This document shows positions 17,747-25,772 of a DNA stretch of 64,000 nucleotides, in pieces (the stretch's first letter is position 1; every line of letters begins with the position of its first letter). Under the pieces are notes generated by a model. That model made no database searches. It worked only from the letters and a program-made list of their open reading frames with translations, and was not told the origin of the DNA. The DNA is from UBA2705 sp963977125 (GTDB lineage: Bacteria; Pseudomonadota; Alphaproteobacteria; Micavibrionales; Micavibrionaceae), in the NCBI GenBank assembly GCA_963977125.1, contig CAXBNJ010000001.1, forward strand, positions 558,001 to 622,000, read 5' to 3'. The translations under genes and the position numbers were made by a program.

Positions 17747-17782
17747 TCTGACGTCACAACCGTCCAGACATAGTGATATTAT

Positions 17783-17812
17783 AAAAACCCGCTTTTCATA
17801 GCGGGTTTTTTA
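17783..17812 (+). terminator. Intrinsic terminator of tig
   Basis: Stem AAAAACCCGCT / AGCGGGTTTTT, 6-nt loop, T-run. It separates tig from the accessory island. Confidence 0.87.
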
Positions 17813-17918
17813 TTGTAAGAATACTGTACATAATAATAAAAAACGAATTAAACAGGGCGCAGCCATATGATTGCCGCTTACGATTAAGACAATGAGTTAA
17901 GCGTAATAAGCGCAGCTC

Positions 17919-17959
17919 TAAAGCGCAGGCCAACGGCGCGAAGATAAGAAAACACCTTG
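17919..17959 (+). repeat. Left imperfect direct repeat of the tig-clpP island
   Basis: Contains TAAAGCGCAGGC (17919-17930) and AACACCTTG (17951-17959), separated by 20 bases. Both words recur in the same order and orientation at 22234-22254, directly abutting there. The pair brackets the island genes. It could be a target-site or attachment-type duplication or a shared leader element; which one is not decided by the sequence. Confidence 0.55.
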
Positions 17960-17968
17960 GGAGGGGTC

Positions 17969-18379
17969 ATGCTTACAAAAATGTTCAACGTTGCCGCATT
18001 AGCCGGTAATTTCATCCTTGATACAATCCGTGCGCCGCAAGAGAGCTATCGTTCAGCTAAAGAGCACGTGTTCAAATCTAATACAATTAAAGCTGAAGAT
18101 TCGGGCTTAACACGCGGATTTTATTCTGTCGTTGCCGGCAGCTATTCAGCCAGCCTCACAATTGGGCCAACATCTTTATTATTACTCGGCGCCTTAACAA
18201 CGGGCGTTGCGATGACACCGGTCGTGGGGCTTGGTTGTCTTGCTGGGGGCATGATGAGCTGCGGTTTAATTAGCAAGGGAATGATTGCACTGAATAATAA
18301 AATCTATACAGCTGGAGAGCCTGTTAAAGACGATATCTATGCCCCGACGATTGAATCATATAAAAAGCTCACACGTTAA
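17969..18379 (+). CDS. Small Gly-rich membrane-associated protein, first gene of the accessory island
   Basis: 136 residues from ATG 17969 with a strong GGGAGG upstream (a TTG at 17957 is within that site). The middle to C-terminal part is a Gly/Ala/Leu-rich hydrophobic stretch (about residues 55-103, including LLLLGALTTGVAMTPVVGLG and AGGMMSCGLISKGMIAL), likely two membrane passes with glycine-zipper spacing. Both ends are polar, and a Lys/Tyr-rich tail ends ESYKKLTR. I recognise no family. It lies 79 bases before two flavoenzyme genes and in the same direction, so it is probably co-transcribed. A membrane anchor, channel or immunity role is conceivable but unproven. Confidence 0.65.
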   Translation: MLTKMFNVAALAGNFILDTIRAPQESYRSAKEHVFKSNTIKAEDSGLTRGFYSVVAGSYSASLTIGPTSLLLLGALTTGVAMTPVVGLGCLAGGMMSCGLISKGMIALNNKIYTAGEPVKDDIYAPTIESYKKLTR

Positions 18380-18458
18380 ACGCCCTGTTTATTCAGTTCA
18401 CGCTTTACAGCCTTATGCAATACGCCTAATTTGACAAGGCTTACAAAAGGATTGAAAG

Positions 18459-20060
18459 ATGTTCTCGCAAATTGAGTCGATTATCGGTGCCCATAATATT
18501 ATCCATGCAACGCAAGCCCGCGAATTATACCCATGTCCATCACAAAGCTCTCGTCGAATAAAAGGCGTAATGCGCCCGCATACAATAGAACATGTACAGG
18601 CTATCGTTCGCTGGGCGAGTGAGCAGGGGGTAAAGCTCTATCCATTAAGCACAGGCCGTAATTGGGGGTATGGCGGGGGAAGCCCCGTATTGGATGATTG
18701 TATAATTGTTGATATGGCTGCCTTGAAAGCGATACGGGGATTCGATCCTGAACTGGGCACGGTTACATTAGAGCCGGGTGTCTCACAGGGCGAGTTATAT
18801 AATTATATTGAGGATTACGAGCATCCTTATTTTTGCCCCGTAACAGGCTCTAGTCCACAATGTAGTTTAATTGGTAACGCGTTAGAGCGTGGCTATGGCG
18901 TAACGCCGATTACAGATCACTTCCAAGGAATCACAGAGATCAAGGCCGTCTTGGCTGATGGCAGTCTATATCAAGGGCAGCTTGACCAAATGGGCGTGGC
19001 GTCGAGTAAGCTGTCGAAATGGGGCGTTGGGCCTTATGTTGAAGGGCTGTTCTCGCAGGGTAATTTTGGTATTGTTGTTGAGGCAACGATACGCCTAGAG
19101 CCCAAAACCGATCACAGCATTATGGTTATTTTCAAACCTAAAGAGAATGATCATGATTTTGCTGAAGCTGTTCGTGTCAGTAAAGAGCTTATGCAGACAC
19201 AGAAGAAAGTGGTCTCTGCAGTTAAGCTTTTTAACAAAGCCTATTCAGCGGCATTAAACTCACCATTGCCACGCGCGGAAATGGAAAAGCCTGATTTTAA
19301 TGTGATGAACTGGCTTGATGATATTGGCCGTAAGAATAATTTGCCTGAATGGTTGGGGTTAATATTTATCTATGGCAATGATGATATTGCACATATATCG
19401 GCAAAAGAATGCAAGCGTCGCCTTAAGCCCCATTGCAAGGCCGTGACGATTATTGACCGTAAAAAAATTGGTATTATTCGTCTGGTGAAAAAAGTTTTAC
19501 CGCCATTGGGTTTATTGAAGATTTTAAAGGAACAAATGGATACAGTGAGCGCGAGTTATGATTTATTGCGCGGTCAGCCACAAAGCCGTTTTCTTAAAGC
19601 GGCCTATTGGCGTGCGGGCACGTTGCCTGAAAAGCAAAAAGACTACCATCCCGGCAAAGATGGCTGCGGCTTGTTATGGTTTGCCCCTATGCTGCCTATG
19701 AAGGGTAAGGACTTACTTAATTTTGAAGCGATAGCCAAAGATGTTTGTGCGCAGTTCGGTATATTCCCCGTCATTTCAATGACCACAATATCTGAGCAAT
19801 GTATTACCGCTTTGTTGCCCATCATGTTTGACCCAGCCACGGAGCTAGAAAAAGCAATGGCCTGTCATAAAGCGCTTTTCGAAGCGTGTAAGAAAGCGCA
19901 TTACCTACCGTATCGCGCGCATATTGACGCTATGGATTGGTATGGTGAGGCTTCCAATACGAATAAGAGTTTTGAAAAGGCGCTAAGCCAAGTTAAATCC
20001 GAAATCGACCCGAATAATCTTATATCCCCCGGACGCTATCAGCATTCAAGAAAGGCCTGA
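18459..20060 (+). CDS. FAD-linked oxidase of the vanillyl-alcohol oxidase / p-cresol methylhydroxylase family (paralogue 1)
   Basis: 533 residues. The N-terminal PCMH-type FAD-binding domain has YPLSTGRNWGYGGGSP (61-76), IIVDMAALKAI, VTLEPGVSQGEL, the GNALERGYGVTPITDHF segment (139-155) and GLFSQGNFGIVVEA (196-209). The C-terminal substrate domain has GLLWFAPMLPMKGKD and YLPYRAHIDAMDWYG; Y485-R486 matches the Tyr-Arg pair that binds the phenolate in vanillyl-alcohol oxidase. It ends with the family tail IDPNNLISPGRY. Known members oxidise para-alkylphenols at the benzylic carbon. No signal peptide is present, so it is probably cytoplasmic. The next gene, a paralogue, starts two bases after its stop. 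The real substrate is unknown. Confidence 0.88.
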   Translation: MFSQIESIIGAHNIIHATQARELYPCPSQSSRRIKGVMRPHTIEHVQAIVRWASEQGVKLYPLSTGRNWGYGGGSPVLDDCIIVDMAALKAIRGFDPELGTVTLEPGVSQGELYNYIEDYEHPYFCPVTGSSPQCSLIGNALERGYGVTPITDHFQGITEIKAVLADGSLYQGQLDQMGVASSKLSKWGVGPYVEGLFSQGNFGIVVEATIRLEPKTDHSIMVIFKPKENDHDFAEAVRVSKELMQTQKKVVSAVKLFNKAYSAALNSPLPRAEMEKPDFNVMNWLDDIGRKNNLPEWLGLIFIYGNDDIAHISAKECKRRLKPHCKAVTIIDRKKIGIIRLVKKVLPPLGLLKILKEQMDTVSASYDLLRGQPQSRFLKAAYWRAGTLPEKQKDYHPGKDGCGLLWFAPMLPMKGKDLLNFEAIAKDVCAQFGIFPVISMTTISEQCITALLPIMFDPATELEKAMACHKALFEACKKAHYLPYRAHIDAMDWYGEASNTNKSFEKALSQVKSEIDPNNLISPGRYQHSRKA

Positions 20061-20062
20061 TT

Positions 20063-21694
20063 ATGAGTACAGAGAATACAGAATCAAACATTGTCGCGTT
20101 ATTTACGCGTGAGCTGACTATGGCGTTAGATAAGTGGCGTGAAGTTCTGGGCGGTGCAGGCGTTGTAACGGATGATTCGGGCGTCGGTAAATATCAAAAT
20201 TGCTGTTCACAGAGCAAACGGTATATTCACGGTATTTTGCTGCCTGAAAATGAAGCGCAGATCCAAGCCTTGGTTAAAATCGCTGTCGAACATAAAGTGC
20301 CGCTTTATCCAGTTAGTACTGGGCGTAATTGGGGCTTTGGCGGCGCTAACCCCGCTGTAGATAATTGCGTTATTGTTGACCTGCATAAAATGAACCGTAT
20401 TTTAGATTTTGATACTGATTTAGGTATCGTTACGGTCGAGCCGGGCGTGACCCAAAGCCAGCTTGAGCAGTTCTTAAGCAAAAATGATTACCCCTTTATG
20501 TATTCAGCCATTGCTTCAAGTGCCCATTGCTCGGTTATGGGCAATGCGCTTGACCGTGGGCATGGCATGATGCCCCACACAGACCGCTTTTCTTCGCTAA
20601 TGTCGCTGCGTGCGGTTCTGCCTGATGGTGATATGTATCAGCCGCTTTTGGATGATGCGGGCGCGCCTGAGATCAGCCGTGCTTATAAATGGGGCGTGGG
20701 GCCTTATATTGACGGTTTGTTTTCGCAAGGCTCCTTTGGCATTGTGACGCAAGCAAGTTTCGCTTTAGCGCGGCGGCCAGAGCAAGTGACCTTGTTCTAT
20801 TTCCGTCCACATGATGATGTAAGCCTAACCGCGCTTACTGATAAGTTCCGCGAAGTTAAGCAGCGCCTCGGCGGCATAGTGAATACGATTGACCTTGGTA
20901 ACCGCATGAGCGCGGAGCAGGGCAAGCGCGATGATGACGCCGTCTTGTCGCCCGCTGATCTATGGCAGCAAATGGATGATATAAATAACTGGACGGCGTA
21001 TGGTTCTATTCACGCCAGCACAGAAATAACAAAAGCTGCGATAAAATCAATGCAGCGTATATTAAAACCTGTTGCGCATGATTTTGTCTTTGTCACAGAT
21101 GAATTGATAGAGAAGGTTAATAAGCGCCCTAAGCTGTTTAACCGCACAAAGATGAAACGTTTTGTCGTCGATAATATCGGCCTTATTGCTGAGATGTATG
21201 ATTACATGAAAGGGCGCCCGCAAATGAAGGCGCTTAATTATACTTATCATCACTTGAACTTGCCGCCTAAAGATGACGAATCGCTCGATCAGGACATTAC
21301 GCAATCAGGACTTATTTGGTATTGGCCGATTATTCCACTGCGCGGTAAAGATGTTCATTTATTCTTGCAAATGTTCAAACAGATATCTATCAAGCACGGT
21401 ATATACCCAACATGGAATCTGTGCGTTGAAAGCGAGACATGGATTTCAGCAGGCATACATATCTTTTTTGATCCCGAGACTGAAAAACCTGCTGTCGATG
21501 CATATCATAAAGAGCTCTTCGAAGAAGGTAAGCGTTTGGGGTATCTACCGCATCGTGCGCATATTGACACAATGGGGTGGTATGGCGATGAAGATAATAG
21601 TCACTTTTTTGACACGATACGAAAACTCAAGCGCGGTTTAGACCCGCATAATATCATGGCGCCAGGTCGTTACGGCCCCGCAGGAAAAGCTTAA
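20063..21694 (+). CDS. FAD-linked oxidase of the vanillyl-alcohol oxidase / p-cresol methylhydroxylase family (paralogue 2)
   Basis: 543 residues, clearly homologous to its upstream neighbour along the whole length: LYPVSTGRNWGFGGANP (81-97), GIVTVEPGVTQSQL, GNALDRGHGMMPHTDRF (160-176), GVGPYIDGLFSQGSFGIVT, GLIWYWPIIPLRGKD and the tail LDPHNIMAPGRYGPAG. The Tyr-Arg pair of the phenol site is His-Arg here (H497-R498), so the two paralogues probably differ in substrate or role; a heteromeric enzyme is possible. It has an N-terminal extension of about 20 residues relative to paralogue 1. The two-base gap implies translational coupling. No c-type cytochrome subunit, the partner of p-cresol methylhydroxylase, is encoded nearby. 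Confidence 0.88.
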   Translation: MSTENTESNIVALFTRELTMALDKWREVLGGAGVVTDDSGVGKYQNCCSQSKRYIHGILLPENEAQIQALVKIAVEHKVPLYPVSTGRNWGFGGANPAVDNCVIVDLHKMNRILDFDTDLGIVTVEPGVTQSQLEQFLSKNDYPFMYSAIASSAHCSVMGNALDRGHGMMPHTDRFSSLMSLRAVLPDGDMYQPLLDDAGAPEISRAYKWGVGPYIDGLFSQGSFGIVTQASFALARRPEQVTLFYFRPHDDVSLTALTDKFREVKQRLGGIVNTIDLGNRMSAEQGKRDDDAVLSPADLWQQMDDINNWTAYGSIHASTEITKAAIKSMQRILKPVAHDFVFVTDELIEKVNKRPKLFNRTKMKRFVVDNIGLIAEMYDYMKGRPQMKALNYTYHHLNLPPKDDESLDQDITQSGLIWYWPIIPLRGKDVHLFLQMFKQISIKHGIYPTWNLCVESETWISAGIHIFFDPETEKPAVDAYHKELFEEGKRLGYLPHRAHIDTMGWYGDEDNSHFFDTIRKLKRGLDPHNIMAPGRYGPAGKA

Positions 21695-21725
21695 TAATAG
21701 AGAATCGATAAAGAAAGACCATATA

Positions 21726-21959
21726 ATGACACAAGCACAAACCCTCGATATCATCGAAACACATGAAGAAGATGATTTAAACAGACTAAGCTCATACAGC
21801 GCATTAAAAGCGGCTTTCACTGAAGCCACAGGGACACCACCGTGCCTGAAAGAAAAATTTATCTGTGCGGGCGTTGTCGTGGCTTCTCCTGTTTTAAAGC
21901 CACTCATACGCTATATATCAAAATCAATAGGCTGCTGCGTTAATTCAGGCGGTTATTAA
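21726..21959 (+). CDS. Short peptide with hydrophobic core and C-terminal Cys-Cys...Gly-Gly-Tyr (candidate modified peptide 1)
   Basis: 77 residues starting 31 bases after the second flavoenzyme, in the same direction. Residues 1-40 are acidic and leader-like (THEEDDLNRL). A hydrophobic core KFICAGVVVASPVLKP follows (44-59), then a basic stretch, then the terminus GCCVNSGGY. It aligns with the next small gene: F-x-x-A, KFI-x-A-x-x-x-A-x-P-x-x-x-P, Cys, and terminal GGY are shared. The ribosome site is weak (AAGAAAG). Its position after two oxidases and its shared C-terminus suggest a precursor or substrate peptide, but a small membrane protein with no modification is equally compatible with the sequence. 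No known family recognised. Confidence 0.62.
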   Translation: MTQAQTLDIIETHEEDDLNRLSSYSALKAAFTEATGTPPCLKEKFICAGVVVASPVLKPLIRYISKSIGCCVNSGGY

Positions 21960-21995
21960 TTCGTATCTTTAAAAATAAAGGAAAAGAACATCGAC

Positions 21996-22202
21996 ATGGA
22001 TAATACGGTGAGTGTTGAGACTAAGACATCGCTAACAGATGATTTCGAAGCGGCGTGCGAAAAAAAGCTATCAACGAGAGGTAAATTTATAATCGCGGCA
22101 GCTATAATTGCAGCGCCGATCACAATTCCCGTGGCTTGCGCAGCTATGTGGTACCTTCATAAGAACCTACCTTGTGGGGCTGGCGGAAGCGGCGGCTATT
22201 AA
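21996..22202 (+). CDS. Short peptide with hydrophobic core and C-terminal Cys...Gly-Gly-Ser-Gly-Gly-Tyr (candidate modified peptide 2)
   Basis: 68 residues, 36 bases after the previous peptide gene, with an AAAGGAAAAG ribosome site. The layout is the same as its neighbour: an acidic/polar leader (1-28), a core KFIIAAAIIAAPITIPVA (30-47) continuing into a membrane-compatible segment to about residue 54, then HKNLPC and a Gly-rich end GAGGSGGY. Identity with its neighbour is concentrated in the core and the last residues, the pattern expected of paralogous peptides under selection at the C-terminus. It is the last gene of the island, about 30 bases before the right direct repeat. Alternatives are a bacteriocin-like peptide or a small membrane subunit of the oxidases. 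Confidence 0.62.
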   Translation: MDNTVSVETKTSLTDDFEAACEKKLSTRGKFIIAAAIIAAPITIPVACAAMWYLHKNLPCGAGGSGGY

Positions 22203-22233
22203 AAAAACTTATTCTTATGGGATAAAAATGGAA

Positions 22234-22254
22234 TAAAGCGCAGGCAACACCTTG
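22234..22254 (+). repeat. Right imperfect direct repeat of the tig-clpP island
   Basis: TAAAGCGCAGGC followed at once by AACACCTTG. It equals the left copy at 17919-17959 with about 20 bases removed between the two words. It lies between the last island peptide and clpP. Confidence 0.55.
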
Positions 22255-22298
22255 CGGAAAAGCAAACAAGCTTGTAGATTCTGTAAGGAATCAATCTA

Positions 22299-22322
22299 TA
22301 TAGCGTTTTTACTGACGCTATA
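22299..22322 (+). other. Hairpin in the clpP leader
   Basis: TATAGCG / CGCTATA with a 10-nt T-rich loop, 34 bases before the clpP start. There is no T-run after it, so it is a weak terminator at best; it may be a leader structure. Confidence 0.3.
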
Positions 22323-22356
22323 AATTATAAAGCTAATTATAAAGAAAGTACTGTAT

Positions 22357-23013
22357 ATGCAACTTCACAACCCATTAGACACGCAAATGAACAATTTAGT
22401 GCCGACGGTTATTGAAAGCACAAATCGCGGTGAGCGCGCTTTTGATATCTTCTCGCGTCTTTTGAAAGAACGCATCATCTTTCTTTCAGGCGAAGTGAAT
22501 GATCACGTCTCCACATTGATCTGTGCGCAGTTATTATTCCTCGAATCAGAAAATCCAACTAAAGATATTTCTTTTTACATTAACTCTCCGGGTGGCAGCG
22601 TTACTGCTGGTCTGGCTATGTACGATACAATGCAGTACATAAAGCCTAACGTTTCAACGGTGTGTATTGGTCAAGCTTGCTCTATGGGCTCGTTCTTGCT
22701 TATGGCTGGCGCAGAAGGCAAGCGTTACGCATTGCCGAACTCACGTGTAATGATCCACCAACCTTTAGGCGGCGCACAAGGTCAAGCATCAGACATTGCA
22801 ATTCGTGCGAAAGAGATCTTAACTCTACGTAGCCGCTTGAATGATATGTATGCCAAGCACACAGGTCAAAAAATTAAGGTTCTTGAAGAAGCGATGGATC
22901 GTGATAACTTCATGAGCGCTGATGAAGCAAAAGCTTTCGGTCTTATTGACCACGTTGTTGCTACGCGCGAAGAAGCAAAACCTGCAGATGACAGCAAAAA
23001 ACCTAAGAAGTAA
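22357..23013 (+). CDS. clpP: ATP-dependent Clp protease proteolytic subunit
   Basis: Serine peptidase forming the 14-mer ClpP chamber, which degrades proteins fed by ClpX or ClpA. The catalytic triad is intact: Ser109 (GQACSMGS), His134 (MIHQPLGG) and Asp183 (MDRDNF), with the spacing of the E. coli enzyme. The FYINSPGGSVTAGLAMYD oxyanion block is present. The C-terminus carries a short Lys-rich extension (DDSKKPKK). Length is 218. Unlike the usual clpP-clpX-lon order, clpX does not follow; a terminator and lon do. Confidence 0.97.
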   Translation: MQLHNPLDTQMNNLVPTVIESTNRGERAFDIFSRLLKERIIFLSGEVNDHVSTLICAQLLFLESENPTKDISFYINSPGGSVTAGLAMYDTMQYIKPNVSTVCIGQACSMGSFLLMAGAEGKRYALPNSRVMIHQPLGGAQGQASDIAIRAKEILTLRSRLNDMYAKHTGQKIKVLEEAMDRDNFMSADEAKAFGLIDHVVATREEAKPADDSKKPKK

Positions 23014-23038
23014 TTCTTGTTTTTATCGTAATGAATTT

Positions 23039-23068
23039 AAAGCCTGTAATAAATTTACAGGCTTTTTT
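23039..23068 (+). terminator. Intrinsic terminator of clpP
   Basis: Stem AAAGCCTGTAA / TTACAGGCTTT with a 5-nt loop and T-run. It separates clpP from lon. Confidence 0.88.
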
Positions 23069-23086
23069 CTTGATATATAAAAAAAA

Positions 23087-23116
23087 TTAACCAAATGATT
23101 AGTATTGGCCTATAAT
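23087..23116 (+). promoter_or_regulatory. Possible lon promoter
   Basis: TTAACC (23087-23092), 18-bp spacer, perfect TATAAT (23111-23116), 42 bases before the lon start. No convincing heat-shock (sigma-32) element was found. Confidence 0.4.
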
Positions 23117-23157
23117 CTGAATCATGGACACAACTAATCGCGGGAGTTTTATACGCA

Positions 23158-25593
23158 ATGTTTAATACCAATACACCATCCACCGAAGCTGCTGTTTATC
23201 CTGTATTGCCTTTGCGCGATATTGTCGTTTTCCCTCATATGATCGTGCCGCTATTTGTTGGTCGCGAAAAATCAGTTAATGCACTTGAACAAGTGATGAA
23301 CGAAGATAAGCAAATCTTGCTGGTTACTCAAAAAGAGCCTAGTCAGGATGATCCCGGCGATAAAGACCTGCACGATATTGGTACGATTGGTAAGATATTA
23401 CAGTTATTAAAGCTCCCAGATGGCACAGTTAAAGTATTAGTCGAGGGCACTGAGCGTGTGCGCATTTCAGAATTTGTGAAAACAGATACATATTTAGAAG
23501 TTAAGGGCGACATTCTTAAGGACGAATCGGAACGCACTGAAGAACTCGACGCATTAAGCCGCGCCGTCGCAACGCAATTTGAACAATATGTGAAGCTGAA
23601 TAAGAAAATTCCACCAGAAGTTATTGTCTCCGTTAATCAAATTGAAGAGCCAAGCAAGATGGCTGATTCGATTGCGTCTCATTTGGCCCTTAAGCTTGAT
23701 GAAAAACAAGATTTGCTCGGCCTGTTTAATACGACGGACCGTTTAGAAAAAATCTTTGGCTATATGGAAGGCGAAATTGGCGTCTTGCAAGTCGAGAAGC
23801 GTATTCGCAGCCGCGTGAAGCAGCAAATGGAAAAAACGCAGCGCGAATATTATTTGAACGAACAAATGAAGGCGATTCAAAAAGAGCTTGGTGAAGGCGA
23901 AGACGGCGTTGATGAAATTGGCGAAATTGAGCAAAAAATTGAAAAGCTCAAAATGAGTAAAGAGGCCAAGGAAAAATGTGAAGCTGAGATCAAAAAATTG
24001 CGCCAGATGAGCCCGATGTCAGCCGAGGCGACTGTTGTGCGTAATTATCTGGATTGGATGACCGCTATTCCATGGAAAAAGAAATCGCGCGTTAAAAAAG
24101 ACATCAAAGCCGCGTTAAAGATTCTTGATAAAGATCATTACGGCTTAGAAAAAGTTAAAGAACGTATTTTGGAGTATTTAGCCGTACAGCAACGTACCAA
24201 TAAAGTTAAAGGCCAGATCATTTGTTTGATGGGACCGCCAGGCGTTGGTAAAACCTCGCTGGGTAAATCAATCGCCAAAACCACTAATCGTGAATTTATT
24301 CGTATTTCACTTGGTGGCGTGCGTGATGAAAGTGAGATTCGCGGCCATAGACGTACCTATATAGGCGCTATGCCAGGTAAAATCATTCAAGGCATGAAGA
24401 AGGCGGGTAAGTCAAACCCGCTTATGATGCTTGATGAAATTGATAAAATGTCTTCTGATTCGCGCGGTGATCCGTCTTCGGCTATGTTGGAGGTTCTTGA
24501 CCCGGAACAAAATGAAACATTCAACGACCACTATATGGAAGTTGATTATGATTTGTCTGATGTCATGTTTATCTGTACATCGAATTCAATGGATATGCCG
24601 CGTCCATTATTGGACCGTATGGAAGTGATTAACATTTCTGGCTATACAGAAGATGAAAAGCTGCAAATCGTTAACCGCCATTTATTGAAAAAACAGTTGA
24701 AGATGGCTGGGCTGAAAAAAGATGAGTTTAGTATTACAGACCAAGCTATCAAAAATCTTATTCGTTTTTACACGCGTGAAGCGGGGGTACGTAACCTTGA
24801 ACGTGAATTAGCGAATCTGTGCCGTAAAGCAATCAAAGAAATTTTGCTTAAAGGCAAAGAAAGCATCAAAATCACACCGAAAAACCTTCCACGTTATGCG
24901 GGCGTAGAGCGCCATCGTTATGGCGAAGCAGGGGAGAGCGATCGTGTTGGCGTCGTAACGGGGCTTGCCTATACAGAAGTTGGCGGTGATTTACTTTCTA
25001 TTGAGGCGGTCACAACACCAGGTAAAGATGGTAAAGTGACAACAACGGGTAACCTCAAAGACGTTATGCGTGAATCAATCACGGTTGCTGAAATGTTGAT
25101 TAAGTCTCGTGCGAATGGTTTGGGCATTAATTATGATGAATTAACCAAAAAGAATATCCATGTTCACGTACCTGCGGGCGCAGTTCCTAAAGATGGCCCT
25201 TCGGCAGGTGCGGCGATGGTCACGGCGATTGTCTCGGCTTTAACCGATATTGAGATCCATTCTGACATTGCAATGACGGGTGAGGTGAACCTTCGCGGAT
25301 ACGTCACAGCGATTGGTGGGTTAAAAGAAAAGCTCTTAGCGGCGCTTCGCGGCGGCGTTAAAAAGGTTCTTATCCCCCTCGAAAATGAAAAAGACTTGGC
25401 GGATATCCCTGCAAATGTCAAAAAAGGACTCGAGATTGTGCCGGTAGAAACCATCGAAGAAGTGCTACTTCACGCGCTTGTAAGGCTTCCGGAGCCTATC
25501 TCATTTTCCAATAATCCTGAAAAAAGTGAGAAAATTGAAGAAATAGCCACAGATTCGGTAGAAAAAGACGAAAATGATGTGATTAGGCATTGA
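23158..25593 (+). CDS. lon: ATP-dependent protease Lon
   Basis: 811-residue Lon: N-terminal substrate domain (from YPVLPLRDIVVFPHMIVPL), a coiled-coil region around 215-285, the AAA+ module with Walker A GPPGVGKTS (359-367) and Walker B LMMLDEID, and the C-terminal protease domain with the Ser682-Lys725 dyad (PKDGPSAGAAM and GGLKEK). It degrades misfolded and regulatory proteins in the cytoplasm. The C-terminal 25 residues are acidic and variable. It sits between clpP and hup, as is common in proteobacteria, but without clpX. It has its own predicted promoter. Confidence 0.98.
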   Translation: MFNTNTPSTEAAVYPVLPLRDIVVFPHMIVPLFVGREKSVNALEQVMNEDKQILLVTQKEPSQDDPGDKDLHDIGTIGKILQLLKLPDGTVKVLVEGTERVRISEFVKTDTYLEVKGDILKDESERTEELDALSRAVATQFEQYVKLNKKIPPEVIVSVNQIEEPSKMADSIASHLALKLDEKQDLLGLFNTTDRLEKIFGYMEGEIGVLQVEKRIRSRVKQQMEKTQREYYLNEQMKAIQKELGEGEDGVDEIGEIEQKIEKLKMSKEAKEKCEAEIKKLRQMSPMSAEATVVRNYLDWMTAIPWKKKSRVKKDIKAALKILDKDHYGLEKVKERILEYLAVQQRTNKVKGQIICLMGPPGVGKTSLGKSIAKTTNREFIRISLGGVRDESEIRGHRRTYIGAMPGKIIQGMKKAGKSNPLMMLDEIDKMSSDSRGDPSSAMLEVLDPEQNETFNDHYMEVDYDLSDVMFICTSNSMDMPRPLLDRMEVINISGYTEDEKLQIVNRHLLKKQLKMAGLKKDEFSITDQAIKNLIRFYTREAGVRNLERELANLCRKAIKEILLKGKESIKITPKNLPRYAGVERHRYGEAGESDRVGVVTGLAYTEVGGDLLSIEAVTTPGKDGKVTTTGNLKDVMRESITVAEMLIKSRANGLGINYDELTKKNIHVHVPAGAVPKDGPSAGAAMVTAIVSALTDIEIHSDIAMTGEVNLRGYVTAIGGLKEKLLAALRGGVKKVLIPLENEKDLADIPANVKKGLEIVPVETIEEVLLHALVRLPEPISFSNNPEKSEKIEEIATDSVEKDENDVIRH

Positions 25594-25772
25594 GTTTTTC
25601 TTTGATTCGGCATAAAACAGAATCACCTAAAAGTCTTGCAAGACAAGGCCTGAGGGGGGACCACCTTATACAATTTGGTATTGTGTAATATTTTTTCTGG
25701 ATGCACCTAAATTATTTTTATTGGTGTTAAGGGAATCTGTTTTAACTTAAAAACTCTTATGGGAGAGCCATT

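Noticed and set aside
17452..17757. 101-codon leftward Ala/Phe-rich frame opposite the tig tail
   Set aside because: It is the mirror of the AAKK repeat codons in tig and has no independent signals.
23069..23100. Possible sigma-32 heat-shock promoter before lon (CTTGAT ... CCAAATGA)
   Set aside because: The -10 match is poor; the TATAAT at 23111 explains expression more simply.
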